Of a stretch of 29,216 nt of DNA, positions 7,891 to 16,079 are shown in pieces. This DNA is from a virus. The translations under genes were made by a program, and so were the position numbers. Each line of letters begins with the position of its first letter. The first letter of the stretch is position 1. The DNA lies in IMG/VR virus record IMGVR_UViG_3300049847_000276, positions 1 through 29,216 of that record. One strand, written 5' to 3'. The notes beneath the pieces are model-generated. The model saw nothing but the letters and a program-made list of their open reading frames with translations, did no database searches and was not told the origin of the DNA.

Positions 7891-8099
7891 CATTGGACGA
7901 GCACTTGCGTAAAGCCGCTCAAGAGTATCTCGCTGAGGTACTTGAGGAGTGTGGCGGGCGCGTTGTCGAGGCTGCGAAGATCGCCGGGCGCAATCGCACC
8001 GCGTTGTACCAAATATTGCGCGGGGAAAATATTCGCGGCGTACCAAAAGGGCGCTACGGCAATTGTGGGAACGCCGCGTGGCAGGAGCTTCGTCACTAA
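7881..8099 (+). CDS. Fis-type helix-turn-helix protein
   Basis: The 72-residue protein consists mostly of a Fis/NtrC-type DNA-binding fold. Helices span about residues 5-22 (DEHLRKAAQEYLAEVLEE), then GGRVVEAAKIAGRNRTALYQ supplies the helix-turn-helix, where AAKIAGRNRTALY is the recognition unit. The tail is short and basic with one Cys. The ATG at 7881 overlaps the previous stop by 10 nt and has no convincing ribosome binding site, so coupling is likely; a GTG at 7842 would add 13 residues. Fis-type domains bind DNA as dimers. Late structural operons rarely encode one, so it may tune late transcription or host genes. The fold is fairly clear; the target is unknown. Confidence 0.65.
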   Translation: MRLTLDEHLRKAAQEYLAEVLEECGGRVVEAAKIAGRNRTALYQILRGENIRGVPKGRYGNCGNAAWQELRH

Positions 8100-8100
8100 G

Positions 8101-9954
8101 ATGGCGCAGTGGAAGCGACAGCGAAGATACGGTGCGGCGCGCCTTAAGACGGTGAGCAGCGGCAACACCTTTGACATCACGCAACTGCCCGTTGCCGCGC
8201 AGGGTCTCGGCGACTGGAATGCGCTCGCAGCCGCAGGCGGCACCTCGCTCGCGGTTAACTCAACATGGACTTGCAGCACCGGCGTGCCGATTCGTCGGTT
8301 GACAAACGCATCGACGCCGGTCGGCAACACGTCCTGCGGCATTCTTTACACCACTGGCGGGCGTGACGTGTCGCGCCGCTATGGGGCCGGCAACGACACC
8401 GTGCATGTGATTTACGAGGCTTTCGGGTCTGGTGGTCGCATGATGAACTACCAGCGTGGTGTGGGCGTCCTGTCGGATGTCTCCTACACGCTGTCGTCAA
8501 CGTCTCGGCTCGCCTACTGTTTCTCAAAGAAGGCATCTGAGCCGCACATCCTGTATTTCGCTACCGATGGCTCCGGGGTCGGGGCGGGAACGGGGGCGAA
8601 GCTGCATCGTTATGATGTCAATGCCGGGGCTTACGCGGCCAATTCCATCTTCACCGGCGCAACTGCCAGCATCGACATCTATGGGCAGTACGTCTATTGG
8701 TGCCAGCAGACTTGGGATGGCACTTGCATGTCGTTGCACACCACCGATGCAGGTGGCGACACCTATGCTGTGCAGTACATCGAACTGGACACCGGCACGA
8801 TCTACACCTACGCGGGTGTTGGTGACGCCTTTGGCACATCGTACTCCATCACAGCAGCGACACAGGCGAACCCGTGCCAACTCACGCTCAGCGGTAGTCT
8901 CACAGGGCTAAACGTCGGTGATTACCTGACGATCAGCGGCGTGGGTGGAATGACAGCACTGAACGGACAGTACGTCCGTGTTCTCTCCAAAGCTGGCGCA
9001 AACATCACTATCGGCGGTACTGCGAACACTTGGGCGAACGTCAATTCGACCGGGTACGGCGCGTACACATCAGGCGGAAGTTGCGTCAAGACCAACAATC
9101 TCAACGACATGAGAATTGGTGCTGATAGCGGGTTGAAATTCTGCGCGCTGGCGGGCAATGCCCGTGACAAAGCGTTCTGGTTCCCGGTCACCAACCACGT
9201 CACGGCATGGACACAACAGTGGGAAGGTTATGGGCACTCAGATGGCCTGCTCGATGCGTACATAGCGGAAGCGGCTGACGGAACAATTTTCTTTCAGCGC
9301 ATCCTACCGGGCACTGATCCTGGTGAAGGGGCGGCGTGGAACGGCTCCAAGACCAATGTGGCCACCAACCAAAGCGGAGTTCCTGTACTCACCGGTGACT
9401 ACCATCCCGGCAAAGGCTGGGTGCAGCCGTACACGGGCACCGATCAGTATTTCGTGCTGGAGTCTGAAGACAGTCTAGACAACCTGAGTCTAACGACGTG
9501 GACGCTGCACAGCGGCAGCATCTACAAGTGCACAGCCACATTTACAAGTTACATGGGCGGCGCTGATTCGATTTCTGGTGTCTACAAAGTTTCCGGGTCG
9601 AACTTCATCGGACACATGGTAAAAGCGGCCAGTCTTGGCGCAATGGTGTCGGGCACTTACTTCTATGACCCGACCGGCAACGTGATATACGTTTGGCATC
9701 CGAGTGGCGACCCAACAGGCTTAGTGCGTCCCGTTGCCTACGGGCGCATCGGGCTGGCTTTCGGCGCTATCAGGATGAGCAACGACAATGAGCGGCTGTA
9801 CTGCTACACCTACCAGCAGCCTGATACTTACGTTTATGAAAAGACCCCGTTCCACTGCCAGAGTCCTGACGGCGACCTGCTATTTTTCACATCCTCGCTA
9901 GGCGTTAACGCCGGGCGAACCGACGTGTTCTGTGCGGAGTTACCCGTCATATGA
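8101..9954 (+). CDS. Large beta-rich virion protein with FCCH-like domain
   Basis: This 617-residue protein has a basic N-terminus (MAQWKRQRRYG) and then long stretches of beta-strand sequence. Segments such as LHRYDVNAG and IYGQYVYWCQQTW recall beta-propeller or solenoid fibres. Residues about 247-300 (ITAATQ, LNVGDYLTISGVGGM, LNGQYVRVL) match the small FCCH-like beta domain seen in many phage structural proteins. The C-terminal half is Gly/Tyr-rich. AGGAG at 8083-8087 supports the ATG at 8101. A longer frame from 7942 only mirrors the HTH gene. It probably makes a head or tail fibre or a carbohydrate-contacting surface protein, with no enzyme motif visible. The role is inferred from composition and neighbours. 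Confidence 0.6.
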   Translation: MAQWKRQRRYGAARLKTVSSGNTFDITQLPVAAQGLGDWNALAAAGGTSLAVNSTWTCSTGVPIRRLTNASTPVGNTSCGILYTTGGRDVSRRYGAGNDTVHVIYEAFGSGGRMMNYQRGVGVLSDVSYTLSSTSRLAYCFSKKASEPHILYFATDGSGVGAGTGAKLHRYDVNAGAYAANSIFTGATASIDIYGQYVYWCQQTWDGTCMSLHTTDAGGDTYAVQYIELDTGTIYTYAGVGDAFGTSYSITAATQANPCQLTLSGSLTGLNVGDYLTISGVGGMTALNGQYVRVLSKAGANITIGGTANTWANVNSTGYGAYTSGGSCVKTNNLNDMRIGADSGLKFCALAGNARDKAFWFPVTNHVTAWTQQWEGYGHSDGLLDAYIAEAADGTIFFQRILPGTDPGEGAAWNGSKTNVATNQSGVPVLTGDYHPGKGWVQPYTGTDQYFVLESEDSLDNLSLTTWTLHSGSIYKCTATFTSYMGGADSISGVYKVSGSNFIGHMVKAASLGAMVSGTYFYDPTGNVIYVWHPSGDPTGLVRPVAYGRIGLAFGAIRMSNDNERLYCYTYQQPDTYVYEKTPFHCQSPDGDLLFFTSSLGVNAGRTDVFCAELPVI

Positions 9955-10652
9955 GCATCGCAATCGGCGCAGCCATGTCGGCCATGGCCACAGGGGCCGT
10001 CAACACGGTTACTACAGGAGCATTGACCACATCCGCCTCGGGTAGCATTTTCGTTGTTTGTTGTGTTGGAAATACCGGAGGCACGCGCTCTGTCACGGAC
10101 AGCAAGGGCAATACTTATGCGTTAGTGACTAATGGCGGACCTCTAACCAACACCAACTCCGGGTACACAGTTTACATATACGCTTGCGTCAACGGCACGG
10201 GTGGAGCGTCGCATACGTTCACATTCAACGATAGCGCTCAGAGTGTCCCCGGTGCTTTTGCGTTTGAGATAACCGGGGCTGCCACCTCCTCGGCTTTGGA
10301 TGTTGATGCTGGCGCTGGTAACACCGCAGGCACCCCAGTTAATAACCCGGTCACAACGACTGTTACAAATGATCTTGTCGTGTCGTTTTGCCTAGATGAG
10401 CGTCTGCTGGACACGCCTGCTATTGGTGGAGGATTCACCTCCTTGCTCTCAGAGAGCAACGCGGTTCTTGGTGTTTCATTTGGAGCTGGTTGGAAAGCAG
10501 CACCAACAACTGGCAGCTACGATCCGACGTATACCGTTTCTGCGACTAAGCAATGCGCCGTGTGGACGGGTGCGTTCAAGCAATTGGCGGGCGGAGCAAT
10601 ACCTAACAATCGCGGCATCTACGCCCGCATCAATCGGAGCATCGCAGGGTAA
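9951..10652 (+). CDS. Beta-sandwich fibre-type protein, 233 aa
   Basis: This 233-residue protein is rich in Thr, Ser, Gly and Ala. The motif order SGSIFVVCCVG, VTDSKGNTYALV, YTVYIYACVN and a late FAFEITG strand matches a beta-sandwich module common in phage fibres and adhesin-like proteins. The C-terminal domain of the TIM-barrel protein at 24313-26280 appears to have a similar fold (VILIIASGN, WSDNNGATSF). The ATG at 9951 overlaps the previous stop (ATGA). The gene is clearly AT-richer than the next one: one sampled line, 10021-10080, has 29 G+C of 60. That suggests recent module exchange. It is probably a surface fibre component, with binding target unknown. Confidence 0.55.
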   Translation: MSIAIGAAMSAMATGAVNTVTTGALTTSASGSIFVVCCVGNTGGTRSVTDSKGNTYALVTNGGPLTNTNSGYTVYIYACVNGTGGASHTFTFNDSAQSVPGAFAFEITGAATSSALDVDAGAGNTAGTPVNNPVTTTVTNDLVVSFCLDERLLDTPAIGGGFTSLLSESNAVLGVSFGAGWKAAPTTGSYDPTYTVSATKQCAVWTGAFKQLAGGAIPNNRGIYARINRSIAG

Positions 10653-11647
10653 TGCCGTTCCAACTATTCACCAACAACGCCAAGAGCACGCTGAGCGTGG
10701 CGGTGTCGTCCAACACGCAAGCGTCGCTGACGTTGCAGTCCGGCCACGGTGCGCGGTTCCCAACGCCGCAAGCGCCCGACTACTTCCATGTGACGCTGGA
10801 CGATGGCGTGAACGTGGAAATCTGCAAGTGCATCGCGATCAGCGGCGACGTGTTGACGGTGCTGCGCGGGTATGAGGGCACGACGGCGCAGGCGTCATTC
10901 GCCACGGGCACCAAGTGCGAGCTGCGACTGACGGCATTCGCGCAACAGCGCAATCCGGTGCGTTGGACGTTCGATACCAAGTACATCAAGCCCGCTGCCA
11001 ACGTCACCTCATGGCATGTCATGGGCGCGACACTGCCCACGGTGGTGAATTCTCAAATTGCCGGTACGTTGACCAACTCCTCTGCGCGCGAACAGAACGA
11101 GCGCATCCGTCTTACGCAAGCCAATAGTGCGCAGAACCCGATTGAGTGGCGGTTAGCGCAGCCAACAGTCGTTGTTGCCAATGGGTTCCGGTATTCGCAA
11201 CGCTTTGGTTTTGCCATCGTGCCGAACTCATCGCACTGGTTCATGGGGCTGGTGAATACCACGGGAGCAGTGACTAGCGTTTTCCCGCCGTCCTCACTGC
11301 AGAACGGCATCGTTGTCGGATGGGCCAACGCCGGGTCATTACAGGGCACCAACCTCAGCATCTGGCGTGCGAACAGCGCCAGCCCCGCCGTGCAGTTAGA
11401 CCTCGGCAGTTACTTCAACGTCAATACGCAGGCGTGGTACGAGGTGGAGTTTACGGCTGATCCAAACAACACGCGTATCGACTACACCGTGAGGCGATTG
11501 GATGTCAGTAGCATCGCCGACGCGTCCAGTTTCTTCACGACCAGCATTCCAGGCAACTCCCTGTGGCTCAGTCCCTACATGCACGGCTCCACGATGGTGA
11601 CCAGCGGCATGGCGGTGGAATTGGGCGGGGCGGTGTGGCGCTCATGA
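10652..11647 (+). CDS. Fibre-type protein with phage N-terminal domain and lectin-like C-terminus
   Basis: Residues about 1-95 (LFTNNAKSTL, then FPTPQAPDYFHVTLDDG, CKCIAISGDVLTVLRGYEGT and a closing CELRLTA) are a recurrent N-terminal domain of phage fibre and collar proteins. Residues about 105-331 are a run of beta strands with FRYSQRFGFAI, WYEVEF and a closing SGMAVELGG. They resemble a concanavalin/LamG-like lectin sandwich. The ATG at 10652 shares its A with the previous TAA. The layout, an anchoring N-terminal domain followed by a glycan-binding-type C-terminus, suggests a receptor-contacting or head-fibre protein. No catalytic residues are apparent. The fold is inferred from sequence pattern only. 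Confidence 0.6.
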   Translation: MPFQLFTNNAKSTLSVAVSSNTQASLTLQSGHGARFPTPQAPDYFHVTLDDGVNVEICKCIAISGDVLTVLRGYEGTTAQASFATGTKCELRLTAFAQQRNPVRWTFDTKYIKPAANVTSWHVMGATLPTVVNSQIAGTLTNSSAREQNERIRLTQANSAQNPIEWRLAQPTVVVANGFRYSQRFGFAIVPNSSHWFMGLVNTTGAVTSVFPPSSLQNGIVVGWANAGSLQGTNLSIWRANSASPAVQLDLGSYFNVNTQAWYEVEFTADPNNTRIDYTVRRLDVSSIADASSFFTTSIPGNSLWLSPYMHGSTMVTSGMAVELGGAVWRS

Positions 11648-13086
11648 ACTTTGAAGAACTCAACGCCGCACCGATCAACGACAGCACGTCGTTGTTTAAT
11701 CTCGGTAATGTCAGCACGAAGTCTGAAAGTTTCATGCTGGACGACACCGAACGCAATTTTGCGTGGGTAGTGACGGCGACGGCCAACCTGACCATCTTCG
11801 ATGAGTTCATCAAGTCCGTCATCTCTGGTGGTGGATCGATCATCACACGCGTGACGAGCGAGACGGTCGTGGTGTCGGATGGGTTGATTAAGTGGGTGTA
11901 CCGCCGCCGCGATCTGGCCGATGCGTTCGCGGTGCTCGACAACACCGGGCTGATGCGTCAGCGCATAACGCAACTGACCGAGCAGTTAGTGGTCTCCGAC
12001 GGCCTCGCCTTTGGTCGCACCTTGGGTCGGCAAAGCACCGAGCAGCTGACTACGTTGGACAACATGGTGAACTGGCGTCGGCGCGTGGTGGTGAGTTCCG
12101 ACGTGCTGACGCTGATCGACTCTTTGAGCGCGTTTGCTGGTCGTATCAGCACTATACTCGCCACGGAACCCATCACGCTCAATGACACGGGACGCACGCT
12201 GGAGTGGGCGGTAACAGCGGAAGGCACGCTCACGGTCATTGAGTCGTTTATTAAGGCCATCGTGCGAGGCAGCAGCATACGCACCATCGTCGCGAGCGAG
12301 AACATTACGCTGACGGATGGCGTCTACTATTGGGTGCTCCGCCGCCGTGACGTGTCGGAAATACTGGAATTGACGGAGGCCAGTGGGCTGTTTCAAGAAG
12401 TGGCGACTGAGGACGCCATTGTGATGTTCGACGAGTTCATCAAGAACATCATCCGCGCGGGAGGCAGTCAGATTGTCGTGATCGGCGACAACCTCACCGT
12501 GACCAGCGACACCGGGCAGAGCTGGACGTACCGCACGCGGGCACTGACCGATGCGCTGAGCATCGTAGAACAGGTTACGCAGTACCGGCTACGCGGGCGC
12601 GTGATCGAAGATGACCTGACGGTACGCGATGAGCTGATCTTCATGCGTCGGCTGGTACGCACTATCGACGAAACCGTGACGCTGGTTGATGGTCTTGTTA
12701 AGTCAGTGCTGGGGTTCGGCACCACCTACACACGCATCCTGTCAGAGTCCATGGTCATGCAAGACCTGTCTGGCCGCGCGGTGTTCCGCACGACTATTGC
12801 CACGGAAGCGTTGTTGCTGAACGACACGCAGCTGAGCTGGTTGCGGCGCATTCGCTTGTTGACGGACTCGGTGGACGTGCAGGACGGCGTGGTAACGGTC
12901 CGCGTGCTGCGCCGTGACATTGCCGAGCTGCTCGGACTCACGGATGCCATCGTGTCACGCTACATCCCGGCGCAACTGTTTGAGGTACGTATCCGCATTG
13001 GCGCGCGCATCGGGGAGAACATCCTCGGCATGGTCAATGCCATAGTGCTCGGCACCCTGCAACCCAACTACGTCGGAGGTCACTGA
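11644..13086 (+). CDS. Repeat protein with about 20 degenerate 20-residue units
   Basis: The 480-residue protein is almost wholly built from imperfect repeats of 18-25 residues. The consensus is roughly E-x-L-T-L-x-D, a variable hydrophobic stretch, then an Arg-rich turn (for example WVYRRRD, WVLRRRD, WRRRVVV). Examples of the core are TSETVVVSDG, LTEQLVVSDG, ASENITLTDG and IDETVTLVDG. Longer units containing FIKS, FIKA, FIKN or LVKS recur, showing a higher-order duplication. The last 45 residues leave the repeat (VRIRIGARIGENILG). The start at 11644 overlaps the previous stop. The regular pattern suggests an elongated solenoid or shaft, probably a fibre stalk or tether. I know similar repeats from phage proteins, but not a function. 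Confidence 0.7.
   Translation: MNFEELNAAPINDSTSLFNLGNVSTKSESFMLDDTERNFAWVVTATANLTIFDEFIKSVISGGGSIITRVTSETVVVSDGLIKWVYRRRDLADAFAVLDNTGLMRQRITQLTEQLVVSDGLAFGRTLGRQSTEQLTTLDNMVNWRRRVVVSSDVLTLIDSLSAFAGRISTILATEPITLNDTGRTLEWAVTAEGTLTVIESFIKAIVRGSSIRTIVASENITLTDGVYYWVLRRRDVSEILELTEASGLFQEVATEDAIVMFDEFIKNIIRAGGSQIVVIGDNLTVTSDTGQSWTYRTRALTDALSIVEQVTQYRLRGRVIEDDLTVRDELIFMRRLVRTIDETVTLVDGLVKSVLGFGTTYTRILSESMVMQDLSGRAVFRTTIATEALLLNDTQLSWLRRIRLLTDSVDVQDGVVTVRVLRRDIAELLGLTDAIVSRYIPAQLFEVRIRIGARIGENILGMVNAIVLGTLQPNYVGGH
11710..12960 (+). repeat. Tandem degenerate coding repeats, about 60 nt per unit
   Basis: About 20 units of roughly 60 nt lie end to end inside the 480-residue protein gene. They are conserved mainly at protein level (E-x-L-x-L-x-D), so DNA identity is low and the array must be old. 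Longer units with FIK or LVK fall at about 11806, 12247, 12436 and 12694. This points to earlier duplication of multi-unit blocks. Confidence 0.65.
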
Positions 13087-13089
13087 CGC

Positions 13090-13371
13090 ATGCGTCCAGC
13101 CGTGATTGAAAAACTCGCGGGCACGACGCTGTTCGTGACCTTCGTTAACACCGGGGCTACGGCCAGCCCGATCAGTAGCGCTGTGCTCGACAAGAACGAG
13201 ACGCTGGTGAATAGCGTCGCGGCAACCAGCAGCGGCAATGGCATGTACTACGCCACGCACCTGATGCCCGGCTCCGCGCAGTGGCTGGTGAATGAGTGGA
13301 AAGCGGTGATCGCTCCCAACACCTATGTCGAGCGCCAGTTCGTGCGCGTGTTCAAGATGGAGACCGACTGA
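13090..13371 (+). CDS. Small beta-rich protein before the connector genes, 93 aa
   Basis: The 93-residue protein is beta-rich, with LFVTFVNTGATASPISSAVLD followed by SGNGMYYATHLMP and a closing VERQFVRVFKMETD. This strand pattern fits a small Ig-like or jelly-roll virion protein. GGAGG at 13075-13079 supports the ATG at 13090. Its stop is one base before the gp36-like connector gene, so the two are probably co-translated. I do not recognise a named family. A neck, head-closure or fibre-base role is plausible from position. Confidence 0.5.
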   Translation: MRPAVIEKLAGTTLFVTFVNTGATASPISSAVLDKNETLVNSVAATSSGNGMYYATHLMPGSAQWLVNEWKAVIAPNTYVERQFVRVFKMETD

Positions 13372-13372
13372 T

Positions 13373-13825
13373 ATGGGCGGCAGATACATTGACTGGTCGG
13401 ACGTGGTGAACCGGTACGCGGACGTGGCCAAGGACGGCGTCGATTCACAGCGCGCCGACTACAACATTGCGGATGCGGAGGGCGAGGTGGACTCGCGGCT
13501 GGCTCCGCGCTACACCGTCCCGTTCGGCGGCAGCAGCACAGCACCGCAGATGGTGCGCACGCTGGCTGTAGACCTGACTTACTGGCGGTTTATCTGGGCC
13601 AGCGACCGCGCCGATAAGCTCAAAGAGTACATTGACGCGCGCTTCGATTCATTGGTCTGCGGCAGCATGTCGCTGGTATCCAGCGGCGTGATCCTGTCGG
13701 ACAACGTGGTGCAGGCGTGGAGCAACACGGAGTATCGCAGCGCCTTTGGGCCGGACGACCCGATCAACTGGAGCGTCAGCAGCGCCGCACAGTACGACGC
13801 GCAGCAGGAGCGGGACTTTGATTAG
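13373..13825 (+). CDS. Head-tail connector protein (Mu gp36-like, DUF1320)
   Basis: The 150-residue protein has the features of the Mu gp36-like adaptor family. A short N-terminal helix (DWSDVVNRYADV) is followed by a helix containing ADAEGEVDSRLAPRY, then a PFGG segment and a long helix with LAVDLTYWRF. Family members form a ring on the portal and join the head to the tail. GGAG at 13359-13362 precedes the ATG at 13373. It is followed, with an 8-nt overlap, by a gpG-like morphogenesis gene and then a gp37-like gene. That conserved order supports all three calls. Confidence 0.8.
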   Translation: MGGRYIDWSDVVNRYADVAKDGVDSQRADYNIADAEGEVDSRLAPRYTVPFGGSSTAPQMVRTLAVDLTYWRFIWASDRADKLKEYIDARFDSLVCGSMSLVSSGVILSDNVVQAWSNTEYRSAFGPDDPINWSVSSAAQYDAQQERDFD

Positions 13826-14288
13826 CGTTGAAGTCAAGTCCGCTGAGGCGCTGGCCGCGCTGCAAAAGGTGGCCGGGTCGGTGAAGAACCGTGCGCCAGC
13901 CAATCAAAAATTGGCGGCTCAGCTCAACTCATTGTGGTTCCGTGGGTTTCATAACCAGAGCACTCCGGAGGGCAAGCCTTGGCAACCGCTGAAGTTAGGT
14001 GGGCGATGGCATGGCAAAGGAAAAGACCGTCGGTTTGATCCGACTGCCAAGATTCTTCAGGACACTGGTAACCTTCGCGACAAGGCGATGCACACGGCTT
14101 ACGACAACGACCAAGTAAGCATCTTTGTGCAGGCTGGTGTAGGTTTTGATTACGCCGAAGTGCACGAGAACGGCACGTCGCGCGTTCCTCAGCGCAAGAT
14201 GCTACCAGAAGAACGTACCGCCATTGACTACGCGCAGCGCATCTATGACGCGTACATCGCCACCAGCATCAAAGGAGCCGGGTTGTGA
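13818..14288 (+). CDS. Virion morphogenesis protein (Mu gpG / P2 gpS-like tail completion)
   Basis: This 156-residue basic protein matches the phage virion morphogenesis family. The hallmark middle segment contains STPEGKPWQPL, then a basic loop, ILQDTGNLRDKA and YAEVHENGTSRVPQRKML. These proteins complete the tail end so that it can join the head. I chose a TTG start at 13818 because AGGAG at 13806-13810 lies 7 nt upstream and the protein then begins MISVEVKSAEAL, typical for the family. The start overlaps the gp36-like gene by 8 nt. The stop overlaps the next gene's GTG. Confidence 0.85.
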   Translation: MISVEVKSAEALAALQKVAGSVKNRAPANQKLAAQLNSLWFRGFHNQSTPEGKPWQPLKLGGRWHGKGKDRRFDPTAKILQDTGNLRDKAMHTAYDNDQVSIFVQAGVGFDYAEVHENGTSRVPQRKMLPEERTAIDYAQRIYDAYIATSIKGAGL

Positions 14289-14746
14289 CGATCCAGGTGC
14301 TCGACACGTCCACAGTCACCGCCGCGCTGGTCACTCAGATTCTCAATGATCCTACGGTGGACAGCACAGGCGCGCGCGTGGAAAGCAACGAGCCCATGAA
14401 CCTGGATGGTGGACGGTGCCCGTGGGTCGGCATCTACCAGACCCGTCACGACTTCAACACGCGCACGCTGGGCGTGGCCAGTGGGTTCCGCATGCACCGA
14501 CTGAGTATCGACGTGGTGGTGACCGAGACCAGTTCCACGTCAGGGGCGGACTGCGAGCGCAAGACCGAGAAACTGTTGTCTGCGGTCGTCGGGGCGATCC
14601 TGTCCGATACGTCCATTGGCGGCACCATGCTGGTGACCGCCGATCCGTTTTCCGTCACCTATGCCAATTACCGGGCAGAAGGTAATGCGTTTTTCAAAGC
14701 AGCCGTGATCAGTTTCACGGTCGAAGTTCCAGTCACAGTTACTTAG
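14285..14746 (+). CDS. Tail terminator / gp37-like protein
   Basis: The 153-residue protein falls between the morphogenesis gene and the major tail gene, the position of Mu gp37-like or tail-terminator proteins that cap the finished tail tube. A mixed alpha/beta pattern is seen: an N-terminal helix (TVTAALVTQILND), CPWVGIYQ, then MHRLSIDVVVTE and a long helix with CERKTEKLLSAVVGAIL. AGGAG about 10 nt upstream supports the GTG at 14285, which overlaps the preceding stop. No motif is diagnostic, so the call rests on length, fold pattern and gene order. Confidence 0.65.
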   Translation: MTIQVLDTSTVTAALVTQILNDPTVDSTGARVESNEPMNLDGGRCPWVGIYQTRHDFNTRTLGVASGFRMHRLSIDVVVTETSSTSGADCERKTEKLLSAVVGAILSDTSIGGTMLVTADPFSVTYANYRAEGNAFFKAAVISFTVEVPVTVT

Positions 14747-14761
14747 GAGGTTTGAACACGA

Positions 14762-15757
14762 ATGAGCTATGGCGCACAAATCAAGTACGGGCTGGCCCGA
14801 CAGGCTGCGGGTGGTACCGCTGTTGTCGCTGCCGGTTCATTCCACGGGTTCGCACTGACGAGCGAGAGTGTCGGGCTGGAGAAGGACGAGCTGGTTAGCC
14901 AGAACCTTGTTGGCCGGTTCGAGCAGGGCGCGGTGTACAGCGGTATCGCCAAGATCGCGGGCACGATTGAGTTCGAGCTGACGCCACGCAATTTGCATGT
15001 GGCGTTGGCCACAGCGGTGAACTGGTCGCCCGCTTCGGTCACGTCCGCTGCAATCCGCACGCTGACGTTCCTGCCCAACACACAGGACTACGACAGCACC
15101 TACGTCAAAGCCCCGTGGACGCTTTACAAGCAGTTCACCGACGCCGCGTCGGCGGAGTCGTTCTATGACGTGCAGTTCGGGCAACTGGAGTTGACCATCG
15201 GTCAGGGCCAGTTCCTGAAGGGCAAGCTCACCGCCAACGGCGGCGCGCGCAGCCCCAACGGCGTTGGTTCACTGTCGGTCATACCGGACGCGGCAGACGT
15301 GGGCGTGCTGTTCCCCTGGAACGTGACGTCCATCAGCTACGGCGGCGCGGCTATGGCGCAAGCGGCGGACATGACCATCACGATCAATGAGAACGTGGAT
15401 GCACTCTACACCGTCAACGGCACCCTGAGTCCGTTCAAGTACAGCCGCACCGGGTTCCGCGAAGTGACGGTCAACGGCAACTTCTACTTCAACGACCGCA
15501 CGATGCTGAACAACTTCACGGCGGAGACGCAGGCGCGGTTGCTGGTGACGATCCAGAACACACGCAGCGCGGTGCAGAGTGGGTACTACAACACGCTCAC
15601 CATCGACGTTCCGCAGTTGAAGGTGACGGCTTTCAAGCCCTCGGTCAGCGGTCCGGGCGAAGTGTCGGTGCCGTTCACGGGGCGCGCGGTGCTCGACCCC
15701 ACGAGCTTCTATTCGATTCAGTTCACCACCGTGACCACATGGATCGCGGGCTTCTAA
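14762..15757 (+). CDS. Major tail (tube) protein
   Basis: The 331-residue protein has the strand-rich composition and N-terminal SYGAQIKYGL start common to siphovirus tail tube proteins. Internal segments such as AGTIEFELTPRNL, FGQLELTIGQGQFLKGKL and REVTVNGNFYFNDR are typical tube-fold strands. The very strong TAGGAGG before the ATG at 14762 fits high expression. It is followed by the G/GT chaperone pair and the tape measure gene, the conserved siphovirus order. The C-terminal SVPFTGRAVLD segment matches the end of the tube fold. Tube subunits stack as hexameric rings around the tape measure protein. Confidence 0.85.
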   Translation: MSYGAQIKYGLARQAAGGTAVVAAGSFHGFALTSESVGLEKDELVSQNLVGRFEQGAVYSGIAKIAGTIEFELTPRNLHVALATAVNWSPASVTSAAIRTLTFLPNTQDYDSTYVKAPWTLYKQFTDAASAESFYDVQFGQLELTIGQGQFLKGKLTANGGARSPNGVGSLSVIPDAADVGVLFPWNVTSISYGGAAMAQAADMTITINENVDALYTVNGTLSPFKYSRTGFREVTVNGNFYFNDRTMLNNFTAETQARLLVTIQNTRSAVQSGYYNTLTIDVPQLKVTAFKPSVSGPGEVSVPFTGRAVLDPTSFYSIQFTTVTTWIAGF

Positions 15758-15770
15758 CAGGAGGATCAAA

Positions 15771-16079
15771 GTGAGTGGCTATCTACGCAATGTGATTTAC
15801 AAGGGCAGCTTCGACGGTGACGAGGTCGAAGTGGTGATGCGTCCGCTGGAACTGGGCGACGCGCTCCGGCTGCGGAAGCTGCCGGAGGACGCGGATCAAG
15901 CCGAGGTGCTCGCTGACCTGCTGAAACGGTACGCGGTATCCGTTAAGGGTATCCGTGCCGCCGACGGCAGTGACGTGACGCTGGAGGAGATGTTGGGTGG
16001 GAGCTACTTCGCATCCGTCATCGCCAGCGCGGCCATGGAGTTGGTCACGCGTGCATCGCCCAAATCCCCAAAAGCGTAG
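15771..16079 (+). CDS. Tail assembly chaperone, short form (lambda gpG-like)
   Basis: The 102-residue product is the unshifted tail assembly chaperone. It has a VEVVMRPLELGDALRLRKL segment and a helical C-terminal half ending in AMELVTRASPKSPKA. AGGAGG lies 8 nt before the GTG at 15771. The slippery heptamer near its end allows a second, longer product. Chaperones of this type coat the tape measure protein before tube assembly and are absent from the virion. Position between tube and tape measure genes makes the assignment strong despite low sequence conservation in the family. Confidence 0.85.
   Translation: MSGYLRNVIYKGSFDGDEVEVVMRPLELGDALRLRKLPEDADQAEVLADLLKRYAVSVKGIRAADGSDVTLEEMLGGSYFASVIASAAMELVTRASPKSPKA

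Noticed and set aside
7942-8100. N-terminal extension of the 617-residue protein
   Set aside because: The extension overlaps the HTH gene in another frame and is Arg/Cys-rich; AGGAG at 8083-8087 supports the ATG at 8101.
16059-16065. CCCAAAT as a frameshift heptamer
   Set aside because: It is not in the X XXY YYZ phase of the chaperone frame. C CCA AAA at 16067-16073 is.
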